A stretch of 64,000 bases of DNA from Puccinellia tenuiflora (GCA_012064385.1 QRDG01000238.1:965703-1029702), one strand, 5' to 3'; counted from the stretch's first letter, positions 36,401 through 48,336 are shown. Numbers and translations are program-made. The notes: generated by a model from the sequence alone, not told the origin.

Positions 36401-37380
36401 AATAATCCCGTGCGACCTGGTAAGAAGTGAACATAGAGATGTCAGAACATACATGAACATTAGCACCTGTATCAATCCACCAACATGAAGATTGAAATAC
36501 TGAAAGCACAACAGGTAAATTACCATACCCATCAGTATTGCTAGCGGTCACGACGTTGACAGTATTGGTGCCATCTTTTCCTTTGCGATCTGCACGTTCA
36601 GGGCAGTTCTTGGAATAGTGGCCAAGCTGTCCGCAGGTATAACATCCTCCCTGCTCAGCTTTGTTCACCTTCTTTTTCTTCTTCTTGAAGTCAGTAGTCT
36701 TTGCAGGCTTATTGAACGAGGGCTTGAAATTCCCTTTGTTATTGACATGTGAGTTCTTCTGCACCATGTTGGCGCTAGACTGACCCTCACCGCCTCTCTC
36801 ATTAGTGTCCTTAGCCCGAGATTTCTCCTCAACATCAAAAGACGCAATCAGATTTTCAACTGATATCTCCTGTCTTTTATGTTTGAGAGTTGTGGCGAAG
36901 TTCCTCCAAGACAGAGGCAACTTTGCAATAATGCACCCAGCCACAAACTTGTCGGGTATGGCACACTTGAGAAGTTCGAGCTCCTTTGCAATACACTCTA
37001 TTTCATGAGCCTGTTCCACTACAGAACGGTTATTGACCATCCTGTAATCATGGAAACTCTAAAATGACATAGAGTTCACTGCCAGCATCGGATGCACCGA
37101 ATTTCGCATTCAGTGCTTCCCAGAGTTCCTTGCCGTCCTCTATGTGCATGTACACATCACACAGACGGCCATCAAGAACGATAAGAATACATCCCCTGAA
37201 GGCAGTATTGTCATACCGGAACTTTTCCTGATCTTTCTCAGAAATAGTTCCCTCAGGCATGCATTTACTGACATGGAATATTTTCAAAGCCATAAGCCAG
37301 AGTTGGCACTTCACTTGCCACCTCTTAAAGCTCACACCAGTAAACTTTTCCGGCCTCATAGCATCAGCAAAACCAGCCAT
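33459..37380 (-). pseudogene. Copia gag-pol polyprotein with one frameshift
   Basis: Translation would begin at ATG 37380 (MAGFADAMRPEKFTG), but the gag frame is lost near 37060 and resumes in another frame, open for 1,193 codons from 37040 to 33459. Domains in order are a CCHC zinc knuckle (CYTCGQLGHYSKNC, about residue 133 of the long frame), protease active site (WWIDTGAN, about 188), integrase zinc finger (H..H..CHSC) and core ending with SPQSNGIAERKNRTL, reverse transcriptase (GCKWVFKKK, HQMDVKTAFLNG, LYVDDILIFG) and RNase H (GYSDSNW, STMEAEL). The integrase-before-reverse-transcriptase order defines Copia. Everything except the gag break looks intact. Confidence 0.93.
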
Positions 37381-37419
37381 TGACAACTCAGGAAATTGCC
37401 TATAATTAGGTTTTTGAAT

Positions 37420-38306
37420 TGTTGAGTAATTAGGCAATAATTCCATGATTAATTCCAGAATATTAAGCATGACATACTAGAAGTATTGACTAACATGAAC
37501 AGCAGCATACTAGCAGAAAACAAGTTAAGCCAGCATATTGGATCACGCAACACGTACCGATCCGTGGTGGAGGAAGTAGTCGTAGCCGTTGCCGTACCGA
37601 TGTTGTTGACGACAACGTTGGCGATGACCGGTCGAAGAAGACGGCGTTGAAGACGACGAGCTTTAGGTCCCACCGAGCGACCGGGAAGACGAGCCGTGAT
37701 GATGAACTTGAGCAGTCGCGCGGAGCGCTTCCCAAAAACCTAATTAGCCCTCTCCCGTACAGGATCGCAAGAGCTAACGGTTCCGGAGACCTGCTCTCCC
37801 GCTCGCCGGTGCACGCCGGCGATCAGGATGGAGTAGACTACGGTGGCGGCGCAAGGCACGAGATTGGCAAAACCTAGATTGGTTCGGTGTGTTTTGTGGC
37901 GCACGGAGTGCACGACAATAGTCCACGTCGCAGGTCGGTTACAGTAGCCCACGATCCGGGAGCGACCCGAAACGACTAACTGTGACGCGTCCGTACAGAC
38001 CGTTTTTTCCGGACTGCAAAAAAACAGCTCAGCTCGGCGAGATTCCCGCAACCCGCGGCGCGTCGTGACGAGACGGCCGGGCGGTGCGTGCGTGCGAGCG
38101 GCGGAGGAGGAGGAGCGCGTGAGAGAGCCTCTTGTTCTCACTCAGTGGAACACTCCTTCTTATAATGTGGTGCAACTCATCTCAAACTAGCAATGTGGGA
38201 CTAAACTTTAGATCCCACTCCACTCACTTGTGAGCTGCCATCATTTTGGGTTTTGAGATTTTCTGAAATTGCTATTGAGCCACCACAAATGGGCCCAATT
38301 CTAACA
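37420..38306 (-). repeat. 5' LTR of the Copia element (887 bp)
   Basis: Same termini as the 3' LTR. Immediately inside it (37419 leftwards) the usual Copia primer-binding sequence TGGTATCAGAGC is absent; the minus strand reads ATTCAAAAACCTAATTATAG and the gag start follows after about 40 bases. Confidence 0.9.
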
Positions 38307-39779
38307 AGGTCTCGAGGTTTTCAACCATGTTGGTAAGCGACGACACGAGCAGGTCGTAGTTCCATTTCTCCACGCGAGGGAAGTCGCAGTACTTTTCCCC
38401 GAACTCATCCATGTACTGCAGATTAACTTAGTTGAGAGCCACAAACAATGAATTGGATCCGTCGATCGAGTACACTCTCGATCGTGAGGGTTAATTAATA
38501 AGTGGAGTAACCAGTTGATTCCGTACTAGTACGTACCGTGATATCAAAGAAGCTGACGTTCTTGGGCACGCCGGCGACCTCGCGGGCGCGATAGCACTCC
38601 TCCACGGACCGCATCATCTCCTCCTCCGACGGCAGCGTCCTCCTGCCGGACAGCACCTGCGCCACCCACCTCGCCTGCGCCTCGAAGAACCAAGGCGCAA
38701 ATACCTTCTTTGGGTATACCGATGAAGGAGAGCGACGGGGCCAGCGACGGCGGGAACACGTGCTCGAACAGCGGGCCCACGCGGTTGTCGTCGACGGTGA
38801 CCGCCCCCGCGGTGTCAAGAAACGGGAAGGAGTAGTCGTACCCGGTGCAGTAGATGACGCTGTCCGCCACGACGGTGGATCCGTCGCCGAACACCACCCG
38901 CCCGTCGTCGCAGAGACGCTCCAGGCGCAGCTGTAGGTGCAGGGTGGCGCTGTGCTTGGCGAGCACCTTGGCGAGCCCCGGGGTCACCTCCTTCGTGGAC
39001 TGGGCGACGAGGTGCACCCCCTTGGCCACCATGCGGACCTCCATGGCGATGTCCTTGCCACTCTCCCGGTCTCCCCGGACCCGACCACCACCACCACCTC
39101 GCCCAGGAACGGCTCCGGCGTCCTGTACGAGTGGCTGTGCATCTGCCTCCCGCTCCACGCTTCCATGCCTTGGATGCTCAGCACTCTCGGCCGCGAGTAG
39201 TGGCCGTTCGCCACCACCACGGCGTCGAACACCTCCTCCTCATCGCACTTCCCGAAACCCACGGATCTCACCGCCCACTGACAACGAGTCGGACTCGGAC
39301 CCGGCGCCATGGCGACACGCAGGACGCGATCGAGTGTTGAGCCTGACGGCCTCCATGAGCCCGAAGGCGTCGCAGAAGACCTTGAGGTAGAGGTACACCT
39401 CGCGGTGGCCCGGGAAGCGGCGCTGGTCGCGGACTTCCTTGGGCGCGAAGACGAAGTCGGTGAAGCCCATGTTCTCCCTGGCGCTGATGAGCCGGAGAGA
39501 CGCGTACATGCTGCCGTGCACCTTTACGGGCTCCTCGGCGCCGAGCGGGTCGGCGACGTCGCGGCTCGGATCGTACAGCTACTGCCCGCCCACGTCGCCG
39601 CCCTGCTCCAGCACCGCCACGTCGTGGCCCTCCCGCCGCAGCTCCCGCGCTTCCGCCAGCCCGGCCATGCCTGCGCCGATCACGCATACTTTCTTCCGTT
39701 CTTGCAATGGCATGCTTTCGGAGACCATGTTGTCGATGCAAGGATATGCAGCGAGTGATTGAATGATTCTCTGCTGGAA

Positions 39780-41729
39780 GCCCATGGGCGTTTGACACGG
39801 TCTCCTGGCCTTTTCGGATCAGCATCCTCAAGCACATGGGCTTTGGGGAGCGCTGGATCTAGATCACATGCTGGATACTACGCAGCTCCTCTTCCCGTGT
39901 CCTGCTGAACGGCGTCCCTGGTCGAAGATTTTGGCACCGCCGTGGGGTCCGGCAGGGGGACCCGCTGACGCCGATGTTCTTCGTGGCGGTCATGGAAGCC
40001 CTCTACGCTTTCTTTCGCAAGGCGGAAGAAGATGGTATGCTCGCGCAACTCCCTTGTCGCGGAATTAAGCATCGGGTGTCCCTCTACGCTGACGACGTCG
40101 CCATCTTCCTGGCGCCGACGATGTCGGATCTGGAAGTCACGAGCGCAATCTTAGGCTGCTTCGGAGGCGCGTCCGGGCTAAGGACCAACATAAACAAGTG
40201 CACCGTCATGCCCATTCGCTGTCGGCAGCCTCAGATTGACGCTGTCACCGAGGCCTTTCCCTGCCAGGTCTCCCACTTCCCTTGCCCCTATCTGGGCTTG
40301 CCGCTCTCGTATAAGCGGCCTACGAAGGCGTCCCTCCACCCTGTGCTGGACAAAGTGATCAAGCGATGCCCTACGTGGAAGGCGCGTCTTATGGCCAAGC
40401 AGGGGCGCCTCATCTTGGTCAAGGCTGTTCTGGCATCGATCCCGATCTACCACTCCATCGCCATGGAGCTCCCAGACTGGTTCATCAAGTCCTACGATCA
40501 GCAGCTCCGTGCTTTCTTCCGGCAAGGTACAGAAAAGGTCCACGGAGGTCAGTGCATGGTGGCGTGGGACTCTGTATCCCGACCAGTGGACTATGGCGGC
40601 CTCGGCATCCCCAACTTGAAGATTTTGGGATGGGCGCTCCTTCTCCGGTGGGCATGGTTGCGCCGCTCTGATCGCAGCTGGACAGCGCTACCCAGCATAT
40701 CGGACCCCGTCTTAGAGGGGTTTTTTGATGCCTCCACCACGATGCAGATTGGGAACGGAGCTTTGGCTAGGTTTTGGAGGGACCGATGGCTTGATGGCTA
40801 CTCCATTCGGTCCTTCACGCCGCACCTCGTGGCGGCGGTGGACGCGTCGATCGCATCCCGTCGTTCGGTTCAGGAGGGCCTCGCCGATAATGCGTGGATA
40901 CGCGACGTCACCGACATCCTCACCGTGCCCGTCTTGTCTGAGTTGCTACTCCTGTTCAACCGGCTCGACGCGCTCCCTCCTCTCAACGAAGACGATGACC
41001 GGCTGGTTTGGAAGTGGACCAGTGACGGGGTCTACACTACGGCTTCGGCCTACAGGGCGCTCTTCCTCGGCATGGAGTCCTTCCCCTGCGGCAGGCTGCT
41101 CTGGAAGACATGGGCGTCGGGCAAATGCAAAATTCACACCTGGCTAATGCTGCATCGTAGACTTTGGACGGCGGATCGCAGGCTGTGCCATGGCCTCCCC
41201 AGCCACACCACTTGCCCCCTCTGCGATGGCGCCCCGGAGACGGCGACTCACCTTGTGATCAGCTGCCCGTTCTCAGGTTTGGTATGGAGGGAGATTCTGT
41301 CCAGATGCGGCATCGCGGCGCTTGTCCCGAACGGCGACTCCTTCCCTGTCTGGTGGCAGCAAGCGTGCCTCAGGCTGGGTAAGTCACGCCGCAAGGGATT
41401 TGACAGCCTGTTCCTCTTATTGACTTGGAAGCTCTGGCTTGAGCGAAATAGCCGCGTGTTTGAAGGCAAGAGATCCACGGTGCCTGCCCTTTGCTCGAAC
41501 ATCGCGAATGAGGCGCACCTCTGGAAGCTGGCTGGCGCGACCGGGCTTTCGACTCTCTGGAGATAGTTTAGGCGTTTGGGCGTAGTTGCCGTCACACAGG
41601 TGTAAGACTGCCCCTCTGTAATCCTGTGTACTCCCTGTTTCTTACTGCTTTGTAAGGGTTTTGACCCTCTCATGTACTCTTGTTTCTATTTATACATCCG
41701 ACACGCAATTCGGCGTGTCCGAAAAAAAA
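39780..41729 (+). mobile_element. 5'-truncated L1-type LINE inserted in the FMO leader
   Basis: The insertion is flanked by the 14-bp duplication ATTCTCTGCTGGAA (39766-39779 and 41730-41743) and ends in a poly-A run from 41722. It starts inside the reverse transcriptase. One in-frame stop (39860-39862) precedes a frame open to 41566 with RQGDPLTP, YADDV (about 40087), a YLGLPLSYKR thumb-like stretch and a C-terminal zinc-binding CPLCDGAPETATHLVISC (about 41214). Endonuclease and the first half of reverse transcriptase are missing. Few lesions suggest it is a young insertion. Confidence 0.92.
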
Positions 41730-41764
41730 ATTCTCTGCTGGAACTGGATCGCCACCTCTCTCAG

Positions 41765-41773
41765 TTTTATATA
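41765..41773 (-). promoter_or_regulatory. TATA box of the FMO pseudogene
   Basis: The minus strand reads TATATAAAA about 30 bases before the LINE target site. In the ancestral gene the start codon would have been about 90 bases downstream; now about 2 kb of LINE separates them. Confidence 0.55.
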
Positions 41774-42395
41774 TGCACATTCTGATCAGTCCGTCAACCA
41801 CTCCACCCACAATGATACAGTGAAAAGTTTGGACGGTGGCTGCATGCGTTGATGTCCCTCAATTCACTAGTAGAAAACAGGCCTTTCTTCCGGGCCATTA
41901 GTCCCGGCCGTAACCTGGGCCGGGACTAACGGTCCGGACACGTCGCTCCGAAAACACCAAAGCATACGACACCCTTTAGTCCCGGCTCGTTAGGGACCAA
42001 TAGTCCCGGTTTGAGATACAAACCGGGACTAAAGGGGCATGCGGCCCCCTGCGCCTGGTGCCCGATCTTTAGTCCCAGTTTGTATCTCAAACCGGGACTA
42101 ATGGGTTGGCCCTATATATATGGTAGCCCCCTCCCCTCTCTCTTTTTTTCTGGTGGGAGGTGGTGTAGGTTTGTGCTAGTTTTTTTTCTTCATATGCACT
42201 AGAGGTGTTCGGTGAAATGCCTGTTAGAGCGATGCCACTTGAGTTCACACAAGATAAACATGATATGAGGTGCCCGAGTCACACTTAAGCTTACTCCTCT
42301 TTGTTTCCAAGTGTCCTAAAGGTTAGCAACTATTTTCTCGTTTAGACCACGCGGTACTAATTTTAGCATCGTGATTGCGTTTGATATATAGTTGC

Positions 42396-45300
42396 ATGAT
42401 GAAGATGAGCCATCCATGGATGTACGGTGACCGACGCTCTAGCACTTACAGAGAAGGCATGCATTCTTTTATCGTTGTGGCCAGGGCGAACAAGCGGCGG
42501 GATGGTTTTATGTGTTGTCCATGTGTTGAATGTCGGAATGAGAAGGATTACACTTCCTCAAGAGTCATTCAGAGCCACCTGCTTTGGTCCGATTTCATGT
42601 CCGGCTATAATGTTTGGACCAAGCACGGAGAAAGAGGGGTTATGATGGAAGACGGCGATGAAGAAGAGAACGATGATGACAACTACAGATCTATGTTCCC
42701 TGAATACGCTGATACCGCAATGGAAGATAATGAAGAAGAAGGAGATGAAGAACGGGCACCAGATGAGACCGCTGATGATCTTGGTCGGGTCATTTCTGAT
42801 GCAAAGCGAGACTGCGACACAGAAAAGGAGAGGTTGCAGTTCGAGCAGATGTTACAGGACCACAACAAATTGTTGTACCCAACTTGTGAAGATGGCCAGA
42901 AGAAGCTGGGTAGCACACTGGAATTGCTGAAGTGGAAGGCAGAGACCGGTGTGACTGACTCAGGATTTGAAAAGTTGCTGGTACTAATGAAGAAGATGCT
43001 TTTCCAAGAAATAACGAATTACCCGCTAGTACGTACGAAGCAAAGAAGCTTGTCTGCCCTCTAGGATTAGACGTGCAGAAGATACATGCATGCCCTAATG
43101 ACTGCATCCTCTACCGTGGTGAGAAGTACGAGAATATGGATAAATGTCCGGTATGCACTGCATTGCGGTATAAGATCAGAAAAGATGAACCTGGTGATGT
43201 TGAGAGCGAGCCGCCCAGGAAGAGGGTTCCTGCCAAGGTGATGTGGTATGCTCTTATAATACCACGGTTGAAACATTTGTTTAGAAACAAAGAGCATGCC
43301 AAGTTGTTGCGATGGCACATGGAAGACCGTAAGAAAGACGGGATGTTGAGGCACACCGCTTATGGTCGGCAGTGGAGAAAAATCGAGAGAGACTTCCCGG
43401 ACTTTGCAGGTGACGCAAGGAACTTATGGTTTGGTCTAAGTACAGATGGCATGAATCCTTTTGGGCAGCAGAGCTGCAGTCACAGCATCTGGCCCGTGAC
43501 TCTGCGTATGTACAACCTTCCTCCTTGGTTGTGCATGAAGCGGAAGTTCATTATGATGCCAGTGCTCATCCAAGGCCCGAAGCAACCCGGCAACAACATT
43601 GATGTGCACCTAAGGCCATTAGTTGATTTTAAAGTTGTGGGCCGAACCAGGTGTGCGTGTGTGGGATGAGCACAAACAGGAGGAATTTGACCTACAAGCG
43701 TTGCTGTTTGTAACCATCAATGATTGGCCTGCTCTTATTAACATTTCAGGACAGACGAACAAAGGATACAATGCATGCACGCACTGTTTAGATGAGACTG
43801 AAAGTATATATCTGGATAAATGTAGGAAGAATGTGTACCCGTACAATCGTCGTTTTCTTCCGCCCAGGCATCACTTAAGGAAAAAAGGCAAGCATTTCAA
43901 TGGCAAGGCAGAAACCCGGACGAAGCCTGTCCCCCGTACTGGTGCTGATATATTTGGTATGGTCAAGGATTTAAATGTAATCTTTGGAAAGGATCCTGGC
44001 AGACAACCTGTTCCGAATGACACTGACGGACACGCACCCATGTGGAAGAAGAAATCTATATTTTGGGATCTAGAATATTGGGAAGTCCATGAGGTCCGCT
44101 CTGCAATCGACGTGATGCACCTGACGAAGAATCTTTGCGTGAATATTCTAGACTTCCTGGGCTTGTATGGGAAGTCAAAAGATACACCGGAAGCACGGGA
44201 GGACCAGCAACGTCATAAAGGACGAGACGACATGCATGCAGGGCAGTTTCAAGGGCCTGCCAGCTACGCTCTTACCAAAAAAGAGAAGGAAATCTTTTTT
44301 GAAGTCCTTTTCAGCATCAAGGTCCCGTCTGGCTTCTCATCGAATATAAAGGGAATAGTAAATATGAAAAAGAAAAAGTCCAAAACCTAAAGTCTCATGA
44401 CTGCCACGTGCTTATGACGCAATTGCTTCCGGTTGCATTGAGGGGAATTCTACCGGAAAATGTTCGACTAGCCATTGTGAAGGTATGTGCATTCCATAAT
44501 GCAATTTCTCAGAAGGTAATCGATCTAGAAAGTCTATCAGGGTTACAGATTGATGTGGTCCAATGTCTAGTCAGCTTCGAGTTGTTGTTCCCACCATCCT
44601 TCTTCAATATTATTACGCACCTCCTAGTTCACCTAGTCGAAGAGATTAGAATTCTTGGTCCTGTGTTTCTACACAATATGTTCCCCTTCGAGAGGTTCAT
44701 GGGAGTCTTAAAGAAATATGTTCATAACCGTGCTAGGCCAGAAGGAAGCATCTCCAAGGGCTATGGAACAGAGGAGGTCATTGAGTTTTGTGTTGACTTT
44801 CTTCTTGACCTTAAGCCGATTGGTGTTCCTGAATCTCGGTATGAGGGGAGGCTGACTGGAAAAGGCACACTAGGAAGGAAAGCAACGGTATGTAGGGACG
44901 CACTTTCTTTCACTCAAGCACACTACACAGTTCTACAGAATTCCACCGTGGTTGCTCCGTATATTGATACGTGTCAAACGTATCTATAATTTTTGAGTGA
45001 TCCATGCTAGTTTTGTGACATTGTCACATGTTTCTACTATCAATTATATCATTTTTATGCATTTTATCTGACTAACCTATTGACAAGATGCCCAGTGCCA
45101 GTTCCCTATTTTTGTGCTGTTTTTGTTGCAGAAAGTTACTTCTGGAAATATTCTCGGAATTGGACGAAAATTTACGGAGATTTTTTATTGAAGAAATGAG
45201 GAAGGGAGCCAGAAGGGCGACTCCAGGGGACCCACATAGGCCAGGGGCGGCCCCCTGCCGCGGCCTAGGGCCCACCCGCGGGTGGGACCCGCCCCTGCCC

Positions 45301-47219
45301 TGTGGGGCACCCCTCGGCCGCCTCCGACGCCTATAAAATCACATCCGACGCAAAATCCCTAACCCCCGAAGGATTTTCCCAAATACGCAACAGAGCTCCG
45401 CCGCCATCGCCGACAAGTTTCGGGGGTTCAGAAGGTCCTGTTCCAGCACCCTGCTGGGACGGGGATCGACCACCGGGGCCATCTCCATCAACGTCGATGC
45501 TTCCCGCGATGAGGAGGGAGTAGTCCCTCACCGGGGCTGAGGCTTATACAAGTAGGTATATGGTTATCTCTCTCTCCCATGATGTGATCTTCGTTGTGAT
45601 CATGAGCTTTGTTAGTGTAGTTGAATAAATGATATTTCCCTATTTGTAATGGATATGATGTTGCTCTAGTGGTGTTATTTAGTACAATTTCCGGAGCCAC
45701 CGTTGTGATCATGGTACCTCGGTGACAGGATGGGTGCCGTGTGTGACTCTATGGATAATAGATTGGAAGGATCTTCATCATGAGTTTGTTCTTTATTTGT
45801 TGGATTGAATAGATCATGAGCTTTCTTGATGCTTGTGTTATTGAAGAAAGAGACTATTCAAGAAATATGTTGTGGTGTTTGTTAGTACTATCTTTGGATG
45901 CATATAGTGACAGCATGAAGTGTTCATAGATGTGGAATACGAACTTTAAGGTGTGCTTTTCGTAGCCCTACGCAATTCTCATCCTATTTGATCCACAAAA
46001 GAATTATCTCCAAGTAACGTCTACCATGCATGTATTTTTGTGAGAACTATCATGTGTTTAATTATGTTAATGATGTTGAGAGTAGTCAGTAGTGAAAGTA
46101 TGAAGGCTAGGCCTTGTTTCCAAGCATTGATACACCGTTTTTAGTCACTTTTGTCACTTGTTTGCTTGCTGCCATTTTTATTACAGAATTACAAAATCAC
46201 CTTTTACCATCCATATCACTTGCATTTTACCATCTCTTCGCTGAACTAGTGCACCTATACAACTGACAATTGTATTAGGTGTTGGGGACACAAGAGACTT
46301 CTTGTATCTTAATTGCAGGGTTGCTTGAGAGGGATATCTTTGACCTCTACCTCCCGTGGATTCGATAAACCTTGGGTTACTCACTTAAGGGAAATTTGCC
46401 GCTGTCCTACAAACCTCTGCGCTTGGAGGCCCAACAAGTCTACAAGAATAGAAGCGTGTAGTAGACATCATATATCGAGAAACACAAGAATATTCAACGC
46501 GTCGAAAACCCGGGGGAGCCTGACTCCTGGATTCAAGGGGAACTCGAGGCGACTTTCGGCAGTTGCAGACACATCTCATGAATAACACCACTGTTGGAGA
46601 TCAGCTCTACTTGTTGGCTAGGTTACCATCTTCGACTATATGTATTTTCCAAGGGTACAAGATAAATGGGAATACATTTTACACGATCTCCCAAGATAAA
46701 AAGAGCATCAACCAAAACAGTGGTGTCCGCTTTGATGCAACAAACGACAATGGGCTGAAGGACACATATTATGGGCACATAGAGGAGATATGGGAACTTG
46801 ACTATGGACCTACTTTTAAGGTCCATTTTTTTCGGTGCAAATGGGTCAAGCTGACAGGAGGCGGGGTAGATGTAGACCAAAAGTAGGGCATGACAACAGT
46901 GGATCTCAAAAATCTTGCGTACATGGACGAACCATTCGTCCTAGCCAACAATGTGGCTCGGGTTTTCTATGTGAAGGACATGTCAACCAAGCCTAGAAAA
47001 AGAAATCAGCAAAAGAATATATCGTCCGATGAGCCAAAGCGCCACATAGTTCTTTCAGGGAAAAGAAACATCGTGGGAGTGGATGACAAGACAGACATGT
47101 CAGAAGATTATAATAAGTTTTATGAAATTCCGCCCTTCACAGTGAAAACTGACCCATGCATCCTGTTAAATGATGAAAATTCTCCATGGCTATGGCGCAG
47201 AAGAAAACCACAACACTAG
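42396..47219 (+). pseudogene. CACTA tnp2-type transposase, broken
   Basis: Start ATG 42396 gives MMKMSHPWMYGDRR, the usual start of the transposase-associated domain with its CPCVEC zinc-binding stretch. A transposase_21-type region follows: LDVQKIHACPNDCILYRG...YENMDKCPVC, GLSTDGMNPFG, and further on NACTHC and AIDVMHLTKNLCVN. Towards the end are DUF4218-like (LLPVALRGILPENVR, MFPFERFMG) and DUF4216-like (GPTFKVHFFRCKW) regions. Breaks: frameshifts near 43035, 43630, 44388 and 46550, a solo LTR at 44965-46470, and a TAG at 46884-46886 where Tyr is expected. It cannot supply transposase. Confidence 0.9.
44965..46470 (+). mobile_element. Gypsy-type solo LTR (1.5 kb) inside the CACTA transposase
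   Basis: It starts TGATACGTGTCAAACG and ends GTGTAGTAGACATCA. The 5-bp target duplication TATAT is perfect (44960-44964 and 46471-46475). The internal sequence (AACCTATTGACAAGATGCC, TTCTCGGAATTGGACGAAA, TTCGATAAACCTTGGG near the end) matches the Sabrina/WHAM style of Triticeae Gypsy LTRs, as recalled. No internal region remains. Confidence 0.9.
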
Positions 47220-47284
47220 ACAGGGATGTTGGTGATGTGTAATAATGGCTATATGCGAATACAAATCGTATGTTTTGACTATAT

Positions 47285-47425
47285 GCGAATGATTTTTATT
47301 CGGTCGATGAGCTGAAGGACATAGCTAATTAGGAAACCCGAATGATTTGTATTCGGTCGAAGAACTGAAGGACGTAGCTAATTAGGAAACCTGAATGATT
47401 CGTATTGGGTCGATGAACTGAAATA
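47285..47425 (+). repeat. Tandem repeat, about 54 bp x 3, in the CACTA element
   Basis: Units begin GAATGATT at 47286, 47340 and 47393 and share ATTCGGTCGA, GAACTGAAGGAC and AGCTAATTAGGAAAC. A stray copy of the core lies at 48507. Confidence 0.85.
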
Positions 47426-47946
47426 TTTTGTAGATAGAACAAAACATACGGTTTCCCCTGCATACAGCCCGACGGTGGCTCGTGAGTGCCCGCATATCAA
47501 ATGCATCGTCAGATGTATGCAGGGAATCCGAATGCTTTGTTTACGAAATGAACTACAATGAGTACAGAGTGAGTGCCAAACATGTCCAAGAGGTGGGCTA
47601 TATATAGGTTCGTGTGGCTCACAAAGTGGTTTGTGCTAGTGCTGATCTAACAGCTCACAAGCCAGCAAAAGAAAACCACCCCTGATCCAACGGCTCACAA
47701 GCCCGCAAAAGAAACACACGATCCGTGTGCACACGATCCAATAGCTCACAAGCGCTCGAAAGAAACACACCTCTGATCCAATGGCTCACAAGAGCTCGAA
47801 GGAAACATCCGATCCGTGTGCTTCTTCCCGCGCTTTCCACCGCTTCCCGCCTTCGTCTTCACTCCATTTCTCACTATATATATGTAGGCTTGGCCGCCAT
47901 TGCCATATCACATCTAAACTCATATCTGCAACCTCATCACTCTCCC

Positions 47947-48336
47947 ATGGCTTCCACCGTACCCACTCTAACCTACCCCTGCCCGCCCTGCTACCGCGAA
48001 CCCACCGACTGGTGGTTGAGCGTCGGAGGCGTGCCGGTCCCTCCTGTCCCTCAAGGTGTGGCGCGTCGGGCGGCCATCACGAACCACTACTACATCGAGC
48101 TCACGCCGGAGCAGCGGATGGATCCCCGCTGGCATCCCGACTACCGCCCGACTTGGGATGTCTTCTTCATCAATCGGCGTGAGAGGGTGCTCGCCAGGTA
48201 TGAGGAAGACGGCCCGCCTCCTTTGAACTTCAACGAGGCCGGCCGTCGGCTGTGGTGGGGTGGCCGGACTCTCCAGAGCGTCATGTACTACATCACAGCT
48301 GGCGATAACCCCCGCCTGCGCTACCCTCACATCTAG
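47947..48336 (+). CDS. CACTA-borne ORF of unknown function, 129 aa
   Basis: The intact frame starts at ATG 47947 (MASTVPTLTYPCPPCYREP) and ends at TAG 48334-48336. The product is rich in Trp, Pro, Arg and Tyr, with ITNHYYIELTPEQRMDPRWH followed by a second WDVFFINRRERVLARYEEDG stretch; no signal peptide or membrane segment is seen. A TATATATAT stretch lies about 65 bases before the start, so it may have its own promoter. It sits between the two larger CACTA genes on the same strand. I do not recognise a family. That it remains open while both neighbours are broken hints at recent function or short size. A longer frame starting upstream (47725) lacks a better start context. Confidence 0.55.
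   Translation: MASTVPTLTYPCPPCYREPTDWWLSVGGVPVPPVPQGVARRAAITNHYYIELTPEQRMDPRWHPDYRPTWDVFFINRRERVLARYEEDGPPPLNFNEAGRRLWWGGRTLQSVMYYITAGDNPRLRYPHI

Larger units (their letters stand above)
31934..38306 (-). mobile_element. Copia LTR retrotransposon, 6.4 kb, nearly intact
   Basis: LTRs at 31934-32912 (3') and 37420-38306 (5') bound a polyprotein on the minus strand. The target duplication AGGTC is perfect (31929-31933 and 38307-38311) and lies in the last exon of the FMO pseudogene. The 3' LTR is preceded, on the minus strand, by the purine tract GGTGGGGGAT. The two LTRs agree closely in base sequence but differ by several indels: about 30 bp near 32000 and about 47 bp near 32465 are present only in the 3' LTR. 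That and one gag frameshift make it a fairly recent but inactive-looking copy. Confidence 0.93.
31801..39728 (-). pseudogene. Flavin-containing monooxygenase (FMO GS-OX-like) pseudogene, split by a Copia element
   Basis: Homology runs from ATG 39728 to a stop at 31801-31803. The start has the FAD-binding motif GAGMAG (in CVIGAGMAGLAEARELRREG); further on are GFTDFVFA, the NADPH-site remnant VVVVVGSGETG, VIYCTGYDYSFPFL and KVFAPWFFEAQARW. A GT-AG intron separates 38537 from 38415, and the last exon (YMDEFGEKYCDFPRVEKW...) is cut at 38312 and resumes at 31928 after the Copia insertion. Lesions visible: TAG at 39579-39581 where the family has Trp, frameshifts near 39300, 39080 and 38705, the Copia element, and a LINE in the leader. 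Family enzymes S- or N-oxygenate small molecules such as methylthioalkyl glucosinolates; this copy cannot make a working enzyme. Confidence 0.88.

Noticed and set aside
38854..39758. Plus-strand frames opposite the FMO pseudogene
   Set aside because: Antisense shadows of GC-rich FMO exons.
47725..47946. Upstream extension of the small CACTA ORF
   Set aside because: The extension crosses a TATA-like stretch and repeated leader sequence; ATG 47947 is the better start.
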